From the NCBI GenBank assembly GCA_034231615.1, contig CM067317.1, positions 394,501 through 458,500 of the forward strand: a stretch of 64,000 bases of DNA, in the 5' to 3' direction. A model generated the notes under the pieces. The model was not told the origin of the DNA. It searched no databases and saw nothing but the letters and a program-made list of their open reading frames with translations. Below are positions 12,130 to 23,016 of this stretch, piece after piece. The stretch is from Meghimatium bilineatum (taxonomy: Eukaryota > Mollusca > Gastropoda > Stylommatophora > Philomycidae). The stretch's first letter is position 1; the number at the start of each line of letters is the position of its first letter. The position numbers were made by a program, and so were the translations under genes.

Positions 12130-14697
12130 TTGATTCTTGATTAGGAACAAGCGTCACAGCACTATGGGCATTCCCATACATGCTCTGCTTGCCATTCTGT
12201 CAGACATCTAAAAGTGTATAAGTTCAGTGTCCCAGTTATTTGCTGATTACACACTCTTCTGATCTTTCCGGAAAGGGAGCACTTTCTCCCATCACCTCTA
12301 GTCACTCCCATTTCTAACATTCTCTGAATATGTACACTGTCATGTTCAACTTCTTCCTCGTCTTCTTGTAGAGTATCCATGACTGCTCTAATCAATTCAA
12401 TTCTGTCTCTTCTTATCTCGGTGCCATTCACCAAAGTTTTACCAGCCAACACAACAGCTCTTTCGTTTCCCCTGACCCCAGCATGACCAGGACAGTAAAT
12501 CCATGTAATGCTCTGCGTATTGTTGAGAAGAGTGACCCATTCAGTTCTGATCATACACTTTTCTATCTTGCGCAGCATACTTTGAGAGTCCAATAGAATA
12601 ACTGAGTCTGTTGGTGGTTGTGTCGCCAGACAAGTGACAGCTGTTGTCACCGGTTCTATTTCCATTCTCATTCTCTGTGTTGTAGTGGGGTAGGCAGCTG
12701 ACTTCTCAGCTAATTTCTTGCCATTTTTGGTATGCCACGAAACCCCAACCACACCTGTTTGTTTCTTGCGTTACTGAGCCATCTGTGTAAATTATTGTAT
12801 CGTGTGGCTTCGAGTGCTGCAGTATGAGTTCTTGGATCATTTCCTCTAATTTTGTTGGCAGCCCAGTCGTGGTACTCTCTTCCCATCTGTATCCCCACTT
12901 TTGTCAATAATTTTCTCTCTTTGCCAAATGTCACCCATTCACAGCCTCTTCCCACTTTCTCCAGCTCACAAACTCTGAGTAGGGTATCTTTTGCTACTGC
13001 TATCCAGAACCTTCCTCTCTTGATTTGTTTTCCTTTTGTGTTGTCTAGAGATTGGTGTAAGATGTGATGATCATTATTGGCAACCTTGAAGTATTCTTTA
13101 ACCTAAGCTATTTTATGTCTTGATTTGAAGCTAGGTAGGTCTAGGAGAAACCTCATGGCCACAATAGGTGTATCTCTTGTGCATCCTAGGACAGCTCTTA
13201 TGGCCTCATTTTGAACTCTCTCCAATCTATCCACCTGTGTTTGCAACAGTGTATCAATAAGCCTAAACCATAGTCTAACACATATAATACTACTGCCTGC
13301 ACCATCTGAAAGAAGGTTCGCTGCGGCATCTCTGCAGATGCCATGATTTTGACTGCACTGACACCCTTCCCAGCTTTCTGAATGATATTGTCCACGTTTC
13401 GAGAAAGATAGACTTCTATAAAAAATGATGCAGAGATATTTCATAGTCCGCTCCTTGTCAATGTTGATACCCATTCAGAAGACTGCTGTTAATGTGTTTG
13501 TGACTATTTTGTTGTTCAGTGAGAACCAGGCGATGTTTGCCTTGGTGAGATTGATAACTGCCTTGTAGTAAGTACACCAGAGTGACAAATCTTCTAGATT
13601 ACTCTGGACGTCATCAATCATGTCTCTTCTGTTTCTGCCGTGCTTGTATAGCAAGAGGTCATTCGCATATGTTAGTATCCTGCCAGGCCCCGCGTCTTGA
13701 AGCTGCACTATTTTGTATGTGTAGACGTTAAAGAGTACAGGTGATAGTGGTGGTCCCTGTGGTAATCCCGGTGCTATAGTACTGATGTCGAGGATCCCAA
13801 TCTCAGAGCAACAGGTCTGGACATTAACACCATTGGTATCTTTCGAATTATCCACCAGTCGATGCTGAGTTTGCTTAGCAGATGTATTAGCGGACTCTGT
13901 TGTAAGCATCTTCTAAGTCAACCGTGGCAACCACTGTTTCCTACTTTGTCTGAAATCCCTCGTAGATGTCATAGGCGAGGATTGCCACATTTTTGGTCGT
14001 GTCTCTCTTTGGTCTGTATACACCTAGAGTGTCAGGAAGTAGGCCTCTGTTTTCTAAATGGAGTGCCAGTCTTCTAGTGATTATTCTCTCCAGCACCGTG
14101 TCATAGACATTTTGTAAGGCGATGATACGATAATTCTTGATGTCGGAGGTGTCTTTGCCAGGGGGAGAAGGTAGCTGTGTAGCCACACTTCTGGTATGCG
14201 TCCTGTTTTCAGACTTGTGTTGAAATCATCAACAGTTGTTTTAAGCTCGTCGTCTGCAATATCTTTCAGGAGGCTGTAGCGTATTCCATCGGGCCCTGGT
14301 GTGCCATCTGTTTTCTTTATGGTCTCTTTTACATTCTTCAATAAGATGAGACCAGTTCCTCATCAGCTATATCGTTTGTTACCAGAGGTGCTGTTAAAGT
14401 GGCCACTATTTTCTTACGTTCATCAATATTGTTCAGGTCTGATTGTTGGAGGTATCTGCTGAAGAAAGCGCTGCCTTTCTGCTCATCTGTGGTTAGTATA
14501 AGCCCCTACTCGTCCTTCAAGCACACGTTTAATTTTGTGTCAGTTTTTCAATTCATTGCTTTGTGTAATTTCCAAAATTTGTATATGGCACTGTCAGCTA
14601 CCACATCTTGTGCGAAATTATCCCATCATTCTTTCTTAGCTTCCTTTAAGATTTGTTTAAAGGTTTCACTGGTCTTCATAGTACGCTCCGACTCTTT
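12130..14697 (-). mobile_element. LINE-B1: 5'-truncated RNase H-bearing non-LTR element, decayed
   Basis: Reading on the minus strand from 14697, the order is a linker (SERTMKTSETFKQILKEAKK), an RT N-terminal part (PGPDGIRYSLLKDI, 14341-14250), RT palm and thumb (13909-13103, with LPQGPPLSPVLFNVYT), and an RNase H domain (about 12830-12400). The RNase H part includes IIYTDGS-like sequence near 12800 and IYCPGHAGVRGNERA near 12480. The 3' terminus lies at about 12130. The frame is broken several times. The catalytic RT motif reads YAND instead of YADD (13651-13670), so one metal-binding Asp is lost. The upstream endonuclease is missing. The tail repeats AATCAAG, as it does in two other copies (42290-42870, 56975-57130). 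RNase H and the absence of LTRs place it in the I superfamily broadly; the exact clade (Ingi-, Vingi- or Loa-like) is not certain. Confidence 0.85.
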
Positions 14698-14917
14698 TTT
14701 TGCTTAATGACTTTCTGCCATAAACTGATGTGTTCAACTGAAGCTCATGTATCTGCCGTATACAGCACAGATTAGCACAGCAAAGAACAAGATTTTGGTT
14801 AACAGCAGAGACACAGAAGAACAGACCAACATCATGAAGAATTGATATAAACTTGAGGTGATGAATATTTTCAAATACCTCAGATCTAGCATATGTAGCG
14901 GTGAAAAACATTTTTAA

Positions 14918-16110
14918 CAAAATATTAGAGCAACGACTATGATCATACATTGAACCACAACTTCAAAACACCCAAATGGGCTTCCGTAAGAACAAAAAAT
15001 GTACGGATGTTATCTTTACACTTAGACAGCTAACAGAAACAGCCACAAGAAAACAACTAAGAATTATCGCATTTGTAGACCAAGAAAAGGCATTCGACAG
15101 AGTAGACAGACAACAACTATGGAAAATACTATCAATATATGGAGTATCAGAACATTTAATCAACATATGCAAGGGCATTTATGCTAATAGCCAATGTGCA
15201 GTAAGAACAAATGCAGGTGTGTCCAATAAGTTTCAAATTCAATCAGGAGTTTGCCAGTTTTGTGTCCTATCCCCTCTACTTTTTATAACATTTATTGACC
15301 ATGTCTATAAACTAACAAGTACCAACAAAGAAGATAGCATAAAAGACAAATTGAACGAACTACTCTTTGCAGACGACCAAGTACTAATAGCGACATCAGA
15401 TCAATTGCAATAACATATCAAAAATTCAATATGAAGATCAATATTGAAAAGACCGAAATAATGGCAATAGCAAAGAAAGAAAGAAATATCACTATCTCCA
15501 TCGATGATAAACATCTTAAACAGGTAAATGAGTTCACTTACTTAGGAAGCATTATATCGAGTGAAGGGAAAACCAGCAAAGAGATACAAAATAGATGCAA
15601 CAAAACATACCAGATCCTAGGACAGATGACACATATTTTCAAGAACAAAAATGTAAACGTAGAGACTAAAATTGCATTATACAAGACTATTATTATTCCA
15701 TCACTTTGCTACCAGTGCCAAACCTGGACAATGACAGCACAAGACAAAAGAAAAATAGTGACAACAGAAATGACATGTCTACGAAGAATACTCGGAGTAT
15801 CATTAAGAGATAGAATTAGAAATGATAACATCAAACAGATAACCAAAACAATACCAGTATTGGAACACATCAAAAGACAAGTGCTTTTCACACGCTTCCA
15901 GACTACCGACATATAGCATGCCACAAATGGCCATGACACATAGACATAACGGTTATAAAGCCAGAGGCAGACCATGTAAAAGATGATCAAAGAAGCCACA
16001 GTAACAAGCTTACACACAGCACACAAGAGGGCCATCTCCAGAGAACTCTTCCACCTCTGATGCCACAAGGCAAACAAGGGCCACAGCATATACACAGACA
16101 AAAACTTGCA
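14918..16110 (+). mobile_element. LINE-C1: RTE-like reverse transcriptase, 5' truncated
   Basis: The sequence begins in RT (KILEQR, then QNTQMGFRKNKKCTDVIFTL). It has an intact motif A region (AFVDQEKAFDRVDR) and motif B (QSGVCQFCVLSPLLF). Motif C is intact (LLFADDQVLIA, near 15365). A frame break at 15413-15431 separates the palm from the thumb and C-terminal part (FTYLGSIISSEGKTSKEI; MTCLRRILGVSLRDRI). The first frame spans 14976-15413 and the second 15431-15916. The type resembles endonuclease-reverse transcriptases of the RTE group, with no RNase H domain. The 3' part (to about 16110) matches the ends of copies at 18948-19154 and 24541-24890, which terminate in GATA repeats. It is inactive because it lacks an endonuclease and has a frameshift. 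Confidence 0.85.
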
Positions 16111-16230
16111 TGATTCCGTGTCAAAAACAATACTGCAGGAAACTGTCTAAGGTGGAAGAAATAGAGGAGGACAAATAAAAGCATGGACTGCACAGGTCAA
16201 GGTTTTTCCTCACTCATCTACATCATTGAA

Positions 16231-16400
16231 GATCGAAATTACTAGAGTACTCTATATGTTAATGCCTCCATTGTGGTACTTCTAGAACCCTGACAGGTTA
16301 TACATTTATAGATAGATAGAAATCACTGGGGTACTCTGTACATTAATGCATACAATGTGGTACCTCTTACGACCATGATGGGTTACCAGTTTATAGATAG
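16231..16400. repeat. ~84-bp direct repeat, two copies
   Basis: Two diverged copies share gtactctatatgttaatgc/gtactctgtacattaatgc, tgtggtac and ttatagatagata. The ends carry short GATA tracts like those at RTE-like 3' termini in this window. Confidence 0.7.
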
Positions 16401-16639
16401 AAAGATGAGGAACACGTTCCAGCAGTTTTAAAAATAAAACATTTTATCTTTTAGAAATATCCAGAAATCGTCACAAATTTTGTTCAGAAGTACCTTTCAC
16501 AAATGTTGAACACAAGTGCATGCAGTGAAATCTGGATATGTAGAACTCGTAGGGGACCTAAGGAAATTGTTCTACTTATATCAGGAATTCTACTTATCCA
16601 GACTGCATCGAAAATATACACTACTACAGTGTACCATGC

Positions 16640-17290
16640 AACAGCATTGAGTACAATAATTGTACCACTTAGGAAACACCATTACGCATGTGGTTGCGTC
16701 TGTGGGTCTTAACAATGGCCCACTAGACATAACACCCATGCTACAGAAAACCTTAGTGAATGACATGCTGTTATATTGAGGTTATCTTCTTAGAGAAGCA
16801 TTATGGCACGTGATCTATACAATGATGCTTTTATTTTTTTGTTCAAATGTGTTTCATGTTTACCTGAATAATATGTATGCACCCTCTGTGTTTGGGAGGG
16901 AGCCAGAGATGTACTGTGAAGCACCAGGGAGGAGGAAACTGACAGCACTGTTTTTTCCTATGGCTGAAACCCATCATAGAGGCACAGTGACTCAGTACGT
17001 GACAATCCTTTTGACTTGAACATTTGGTTACATGCCTGGAGCAATAGAGAAGTTCGGTATAACCAGTAGTCAATTGGTGACAGGAATGAGCACAGTGAAC
17101 ATTATCTTGGCTACAGTGGCTAGGAGCAGTGCATAGGTTTAAGCTTCCTTCCTGAAGGTGTGATAGTTATTCTCTGGCCTGGGGTGTGCCGAAAATCCAC
17201 AGACTTCCTAGCAATATAATGCCATTTAATGGCATTAGGTCAAAGGGCATGAGCCCATGGACCGCAGGATCAGCAACCAACCAGGAAACA
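16640..17290 (+). repeat. Interspersed repeat Rep-X, copy 1
   Basis: The segment is homologous to 50463-51051. Both share gcaccctctgtg, gggagggagccagagatgta, tgacttgaacatttg, agaagttcgg and gagcccatggaccg. A third, inverted partial copy lies at 20140-20290. It has no coding capacity that I recognise and no diagnostic termini. It is an unclassified medium-length repeat. Confidence 0.8.
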
Positions 17291-17526
17291 TCATAAATTA
17301 ACAAATACAGTAAATAGGCCTACATGTAGCAATACAATATCAGAAATATTTAATTATTTTAGAAAGCAGAAAATTACAATAAATATGAACATTTATAAAT
17401 TAATTCAACAAAACAGTCTGTGGCCTTGCTTCGTGATATCTATAGTCTGCTTAAAGGCAATAAATGTTCATGAAACCCAGTGAACCATTTTAAAAGAGCA
17501 GTATCAACATAATCAGACGTGGATGT

Positions 17527-17754
17527 TCAGGCTTGCTGTTTGTCACTGTTGATTTGACATTTGAAAAACAATTTTCTGTAGCAGTCTTTATGCTTTAAAC
17601 TGCCAGAAAGTGTCAAGGATCATTTAATACCATCTTCTCTAGCTATATCTACTTTCTTCTTCCCACTATGTTCAACATCTTCCAATAACTCAATCTTTCT
17701 TTCTAATGGTAAAGTAGTAAGCTTTCGGCCGCCTGTCAACATTGTTGATATCAT
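17527..17754 (-). pseudogene. pogo/Tigger-type transposase HTH remnant
   Basis: On the minus strand from the ATG at 17754 the translation includes GGRKLTTLPLERKIELLEDV, then SGKKKVDIAREDGI, an in-frame TGA, SLTLSGSLKHKD, and a stop at about 17527. This matches the N-terminal CENP-B/psq helix-turn-helix seen in pogo/Tigger (Tc1/mariner superfamily) transposases: a basic start, a 'KIELL' helix, then 'K..IA...GI..STLS..LK'. Only this domain remains. There is no DDE catalytic domain nearby, so it is a fragment or a small domesticated-type piece killed by the stop. Confidence 0.65.
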
Positions 17755-17854
17755 ATCCAGTGACATATTATTTCCAGAACATTGTCTTTGTCATGGATAC
17801 TGAACACCTTTCTGTTCCGGACAAGCAGGCCTGCATTGTCCAGAGACACATGCA

Positions 17855-18095
17855 TACATTCTTCGATATCGCTGGTCATCTTCTTCTCTGCTTGGCACTC
17901 TGCCCTCTAAAATCAGCCTTTTGATACAATTATGTCACTTTAAAAGTGTCCAAAGTACTGTAGCTTCCTTCTTATGATGGTATTTAGAAGTCACCCTTCA
18001 TTTAGTTTCAAAAATTTCAAAAGTGTTCTTCTTTTTCTCTGTCCATGATATTTATAGGATCTTTCTGTAGCTCTTCATTTTCAAATGAACTTATT
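17855..18095 (-). pseudogene. RTE-like LINE C-terminal fragment
   Basis: Minus-strand frames give YRKIL then ISWTEKKK, followed after a frameshift by LLNTIIRRKLQYFGHF and LILEGRVPSREEDDQRYRRM. This is the usual post-RT region of RTE-like elements (CYRRML.I.WT...RRKL.YFGH...GK..G.R). It is short and frameshifted. The pogo-type remnant lies immediately downstream on the same strand. Confidence 0.6.
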
Positions 18096-18469
18096 CTTCC
18101 GGATATTGTCTTGTTATCACTACATATAATATCACACCTATGACTACATCGCAATCTCAGGCCATATCCTGCTTCTACCGTGATTTTCATTGGCTAGTGA
18201 TACACGCTATACATAGGTGGTCAATGAAAAGTGTGGGAGAATAGACATGAGCGTGTGTGATCATTTCTGTCCGAAGATCTTGTAATAGTGGGGGAATATG
18301 TAGGGAAATATCGTAATCTTAGGTGGGAGATTTCTCGTTGCTTTCCAGGCTGACTATACAATTTTTCTTTCATGATAATTCGACTTTAACCATCAACATT
18401 TATGTAGTCAGTATTCACTTTTAGGTTCTACTTATCCAAATATTCGAGTTAAGCAAATTCGACTTAACA
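18096..18469. other. Unannotated spacer
   Basis: This is AT-rich sequence with no frame or repeat that I can assign. Confidence 0.35.
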
Positions 18470-18629
18470 GGACATGGTTCTCCACAGCTCTCTATCTCCA
18501 GCATTATGTATCAAGATCGTTGTTGTTTCCATTTCATTCCAGGTTGTCAAACTGTCTAATATTTTCTCACATTGTTGCCTTCAATCTTGCCTGTTGTAGC
18601 TATGTTCTCCAAACCTCCCTGTCTCATGA

Positions 18630-18887
18630 TTATAAATAACCAAAATATCGGAGGATGTCCGACAAAAGGGAAAGTGCCGCAGTAACCAGACAAATAAAAG
18701 GTAAATCCTAAATAAAGTAAACAGGTTACTGAGAATATCTAACTATTGATGTAAAATAATAAATAACACTAAACATATAACAAGGACAATTATCAACGTA
18801 TTGGTCCAACTTGACAAAGGTCCCAATAGGAAATGATACGTTGATAATTGTCTTTGTTTTGTGTTTATTGTTATTTATTATTATTTT
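18630..18887. mobile_element. Small hairpin-forming non-autonomous insertion
   Basis: This 258-bp insertion is flanked by the 11-bp repeat ctgtctcatga (18619-18629 and 18888-18898). Its 3' half is a long imperfect inverted repeat. The left arm, about 18753-18801, includes acaattatcaacgtat. The right arm, about 18836-18885, includes atacgttgataattgt. The loop is about 35 bp. There is no coding capacity. The outermost bases are attataaataac and gttatttattatt, a weak terminal inverted repeat. The family is not recognised. Confidence 0.7.
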
Positions 18888-18947
18888 CTGTCTCATGAAG
18901 TGGCCTAAAAATGAAGATTGTCTTTTTCTTATATTATCGATTAAGGT

Positions 18948-19154
18948 ACCATTCCAATCTTGGAATATATTAAGAGACAACAGATAAAATGGTTTGCACA
19001 CATCAGCAGACTACCATCAGACAGCATACCACAAGATATGCTACACAGATACAGTAAAGGCAGACCTAGAGGCCGACCACCAAAATACACACAAGAGCCA
19101 TCTCCAGAAAACTCTCCTGACACTGAAAGGCAACAGAGTTTAGCGAATAGATAG
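18948..19154 (+). mobile_element. RTE-like LINE-C 3' end, 207 bp, GATA tail
   Basis: It encodes a piece of the C-terminus (YIKRQQIKWFAHISRLPSD, then KGRPRGRPPKYTQ) and ends in atagatagat. The target atcgattaaggt is duplicated at 18936-18947 and 19155-19166. The sequence matches the 3' parts of 14918-16110 and 24541-24890. Confidence 0.8.
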
Positions 19155-19190
19155 ATCGATTAAGGTCCGTTTCATATTTGATTCTTTCAT

Positions 19191-20139
19191 CATCATGACA
19201 TATCTCTGGGTCAACCTTTACTTCGGCAGAAAGATGTTTGCAAATGCTATATGCATGATACAGGCATTGATACGGAATCATGGGAACAGGCTATGGATCA
19301 TGTTAGATGGAGAGGAAAGATCAGGAATGGTATAAAGACAAAGGAGAAAGTGATAGCAGTTAATTCAAAGACCTGCATGTCTATAAAGACACACAAGATA
19401 GTAAAAGCAGGCCTGTGATTCCTTGCATATACCGTGGAAGAGTTTTTATGGCTCAGACTGGTCTTGTCAGTCGCATCCATCATCATGGATCGTAGATGAT
19501 ATTTCTTATAATAGTAATACTATCATATGGGAACCTGCATACTACTGGGGGGGGGGGGGGTGGTCACATTTTGGAGAGTTCATTCCTTTAGTATTGTGCA
19601 TGGCAACAATTCAGTCCTGTAACATTGACTGAGGATTACTTGTGTTACAATCCCCAGGGAATCAATTATGCACAATATGACTGGAAAGGGGGGGGGGTTT
19701 ACTTGTATGTTACAATCCCCCAGGGAATTAATTATGCTTGGTGTGCAATGGAAATGTTTCTCCTGAGTTTTATTTCATACCCAGAATGATATAACTCTCT
19801 GGTGCACAATGAGAAGCCTCTTACTCGGAAGCGATAAAACAATTGTATAGATGAAGTTCTGTTGGGCTTGTATAAGAGTTGAAAGCCTAACTAAACTGTA
19901 TAAGCATGTCATCTGCTGGGTGTTTACTGTTATATAACACAACAGTGAGACCGTTGCATGAGGATTGGCTGAATATCCAAGATTTTTTTTTGAAAATCCA
20001 GGAATTCCCAGTGATTAGCTCTTACTTCTTATGTCTAGTGGGGTAGTTTTTCTGAATTTTCTTTCATAATCAGAAGAGTTTTGATTAGTACAATGCTGAT
20101 TGAAGGAGCTTTCTACTTAGAAGGGGTCTATAATTGTAT
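19191..20139. other. Spacer with poly-G tracts and diverged local duplications
   Basis: There is no gene. Two homopolymer G runs occur, 14 bases at 19547-19560 and 10 at about 19688-19697. A word built on ttacaatccccagggaat occurs twice (about 19646 and 19710). A larger diverged duplication links about 19790-19940 with 20080-20215. Confidence 0.5.
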
Positions 20140-20290
20140 AGAAGACATGCTACAAAACTTCCATAAGAAAGCCTCAATATAACTGTATGTCATCTACTAA
20201 GGTTTTCTGTTGCATGGGTGGTTTGTCTAGTGGGCCATTGGTGAGATCCACAGAGCAATCACATGTGTGAGTATCCTTGTTGGAAAATCA
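20140..20290 (-). repeat. Interspersed repeat Rep-X, partial inverted copy
   Basis: The reverse complement shares caatggcccactagac, acccatgc and acagaaaaccttagt with 16671-16790. With copy 1 this makes an inverted pair about 3.4 kb apart. Confidence 0.75.
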
Positions 20291-20929
20291 ATTTATTTTC
20301 AACATAAAAATCTTGCAAGTTCAACAATATCTTGCAAGGTCAAAATACTGGTCACTTTTCTTAGGTGGTCAATAATATCTGCTATAACAGTATCAGTTAC
20401 CTTACAGATAGCCTTTCCGGATGTAAATGGGTACCTGACATATGAGTTAGGGAAGGTAAACACAGCATGGAAGAGAACTGACCACCCCACCTAATAGTTG
20501 CTTTGACTTAGTACATGAAGAGTTATCTTCATCCCTGATGTCAGGTTGCTACCACGGGAGACCTACCTTATCTTTACAAACTAAGTTGATACTAAACAAT
20601 TTTCTGCATTTAGAAAAAGCACATGCACAAATCACACCAAGTGGTTCCTGGAGACCTTTTTTATGTAAACAGTTCTGGATATAGTGCACACATTAAAGTC
20701 ATAATTACAGGACTTTCTGACGTGCTGTATTGATATGAAAGTGATACGGTATGGCAGTTTCTGAGGAAATAGACAGCAAAGTGGGAATAGCCTGTACATG
20801 GGAATATCTCAATTTTGTTGGCTGAAACATTCTTCTGACAGAACTGCACAAAACACTGATGGAAAATATTCAAACCTTTGTATTAAATTGTATTTGTTTC
20901 TTGCACCTGCTTGTCTTACATATTTAACT
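20291..20929. other. Unannotated spacer
   Basis: I see only short uncorroborated frames and no repeat family or RNA gene. Confidence 0.35.
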
Positions 20930-21300
20930 TAACAGAGATATATGTCAATACACAACATGCTTTGCCATTCACATATATGTCAATACACAACATGCTTTGC
21001 CATTCACATATATGTCAAAACACAACATGCTTTGCCATTCACATATATGTCAATACACAACATGCTTGACCATTGACAGATTGCCATTCACATATGTGTC
21101 AACACACAACATGCTTTGCCATTTACATATGTGTCAACACACAACATGCTTTGCCATTCACATATGTGTCAACATACAAGATGCTTTGCCATTCACATAT
21201 GTGTCAACACACAACATGCTTTGCCATTCACATATATGTCAATACACAACATGCTTGACCATTGACAGATATATGTCAACACAGAACATGCTTGGCGATT
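20930..21300. repeat. 35-bp minisatellite, ~10 copies
   Basis: The unit contains catatatgtcaatacacaac followed by atgctttgccattca. The tatgtcaa word starts at 20941, 20976, 21011 and 21046, a period of 35. Two units are altered to catgcttgaccattgacag. Confidence 0.92.
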
Positions 21301-21984
21301 AACTATTTATAGGAGGTTATCTGACTCAAAATATAAAAAATTTCACATCTCAGATAATTTCAGTAGCAGTCATACATAGAAAGCCTTTGTATGCTCACAA
21401 ACTGAACAAATGCTCAGACTTTGTGTCCTCACAAACTGAACAAATATTCAGTCTTGACATTAAAACAGCTACATGTTATAACTGAATTCAATATTTCATT
21501 TAGATCATGTAAAAAGCTTTTAGAAAGTTGATGTTCTCTGTGTAAAGAAACATAATGTATATGCTAGATCATCCTCCATTCACTATTACTTACTTATCAT
21601 AACAAGAGACCCATCTGTAGGAACATATTCTTCATCATTAGAAATGATGGTATGTAGTGTTTCTACTACTATTGTTGTTCGTCCATCACAAATCATGATC
21701 ATTTGTGTCATCCATTTGTTTAAATATTCAGTTATAAATGACCTTTTTGTCTATGGTTCAGCAGCTAAGCCCTATATGAACCCCCAATGCTTGTACAGAG
21801 GTCGGGCAGTAAATGATTGCTTTAGCGAGTACCAGTACTTCATCAGTTGCATGTCTGTCTACATGATCTCTGTTGCATTTCTTATTTCACAAGATCCTGG
21901 AGTGTTTTTGTGGTTTGCAGCAACTCAAGTAGATATGTTTCATGTATCTATGTTTATATCAAATGATTTCAGTGAGGTCTTCAG
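21301..21984. other. Unannotated spacer
   Basis: This is AT-rich sequence. A 135-codon plus-strand frame at 21644-22051 runs through part of it, but its composition is low-complexity and its end overlaps an RTE-like fragment in another frame. I do not call it a gene. Confidence 0.4.
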
Positions 21985-22390
21985 CATGCCGACACTGCTG
22001 CTAATGTCAGGACAGAGACACTACAACAAAAATGTGCCGTATGCAAAATGAAGTGCCTGAGAACAGCACTGGGGATAACAAAAAGAGAGAATAAATTACT
22101 ATAAGAAATCTGGTGAAAACAATATCGTGCAAAGAATACATAGATACAAAATATCAAAGGTTTAGCCACCTAATCAGAAGGGAACTAGATTGCATTTCAT
22201 CGACAGCCTTCAATAAAAGATCTTCTGAAAAGAGAAACGGGAAGACTCAAATGAAGATGGATAGGTGACATCAGAGAAATACTAGAACACCAAAGCTGCA
22301 CTATGTCATCAGCATAACAGTTAGCTAAAGAAAAAAGACTTCAGCTCCCCATGACACCTAGCTGTACACATGGATAAGACAAGACTCAGC
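21985..22390 (+). pseudogene. RTE-like LINE C-terminal fragment
   Basis: The plus-strand translation includes CAVCKMKCLRTALGITKREN with later frameshifted pieces, in the order expected for the region after the RT domain (compare MTCLRRILGVSLRDRI at about 15766 and CLRKTVGITLGDKI at 51270). It is heavily decayed. Confidence 0.6.
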
Positions 22391-22506
22391 ATGCTCTCAT
22401 AGTGTTTCTTTTGACAACTTTGAGAATGCATGCCCTTCTGCTCTTACCATAGAGGAGTATTTTAATAGATGACCTTCCCAACAAATTTATGACTATCAGA
22501 AAACTC

Positions 22507-22676
22507 TAGTATCAACGCTAGGAATACCAGCTCTGTCAAGAACTGAATAGTATCAACGCTAGGAATACCAGCTCTGTCAAGAACTGAATAGTATCAACGC
22601 TAGGAATACCAGCTCTGTCAAGAACTGAATAGTATCAATGCTAGGAATACCAGCTCTGTCAAGAACTGAATAGTAC
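22507..22676. repeat. 41-bp minisatellite, first block
   Basis: The unit is tagtatcaacgctaggaata followed by ccagctctgtcaagaactgaa. Starts at 22507, 22548, 22589 and 22630 give a 41-bp period. The same family resumes at 23570. The two blocks are separated by about 0.9 kb of SINE-like and LINE-B sequence. Confidence 0.92.
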
Positions 22677-22722
22677 AATGGAATCCCTCTACAGCTCATT
22701 CTTTTATGACAAATTTCCCTAT

Positions 22723-23004
22723 CTTCTTCTTCTTCTGCGTTCGTTCTCAAACTCCTGCAGATTAGCAGGATGTAGTCCGGAGAACAGAATGCGTTGTGTC
22801 ATGGTTTACAGCATTGCTGCGATATCTGCGCCTTTCGGCCTAAAACATCCGACTTCAGCGTGGCTTTGGGTCACTGACCCTATATGGGATGGGACAGCCA
22901 ACTCCATCACATAACCTCCTGAGTCGCCTTTTATGACATGCGTGGAAGGTAAACAGTGTTGTTATTCTTTGCTCCCCTTTCGGGCCCTGGCAACACACGG
23001 GCGA
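22723..23004 (-). mobile_element. SINE-like retroposon with (GAA)n tail
   Basis: This 282-bp insertion has the perfect 12-bp target duplication aaatttccctat (22711-22722 and 23005-23016). On the minus strand it ends in a GAA repeat, the same tail as the LINE-A elements in this window. That suggests LINE-A machinery mobilised it. Related copies lie at 53422-53583 and 63847-64000, sharing tagtccggagaac, gctgcgatatctgcgcc and gggtcactgaccctata. I cannot find a clear pol III A/B box, so a tRNA origin is not shown. It has no coding capacity. Confidence 0.82.
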
Positions 23005-23016
23005 AAATTTCCCTAT

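Larger units (their letters stand above)
18470..19190 (-). mobile_element. RTE-like LINE 3' fragment split by two later insertions
   Basis: Segments 18470-18629, 18888-18947 and 19155-19190 together match the minus-strand fragment at 40418-41002. Shared words include tccacagctctct, ggttgtcaaactgtctaata and tctcatgaagtggcc. The breaks are two insertions (18630-18887 and 18948-19154), each flanked by a duplicated target. The copy at 40 kb is uninterrupted at both points and serves as the empty site. Confidence 0.8.

Noticed and set aside
21644..22051. 135-codon plus-strand frame
   Set aside because: It has no recognisable domain and AT-driven composition. Its 3' part overlaps RTE-like coding sequence in another frame.
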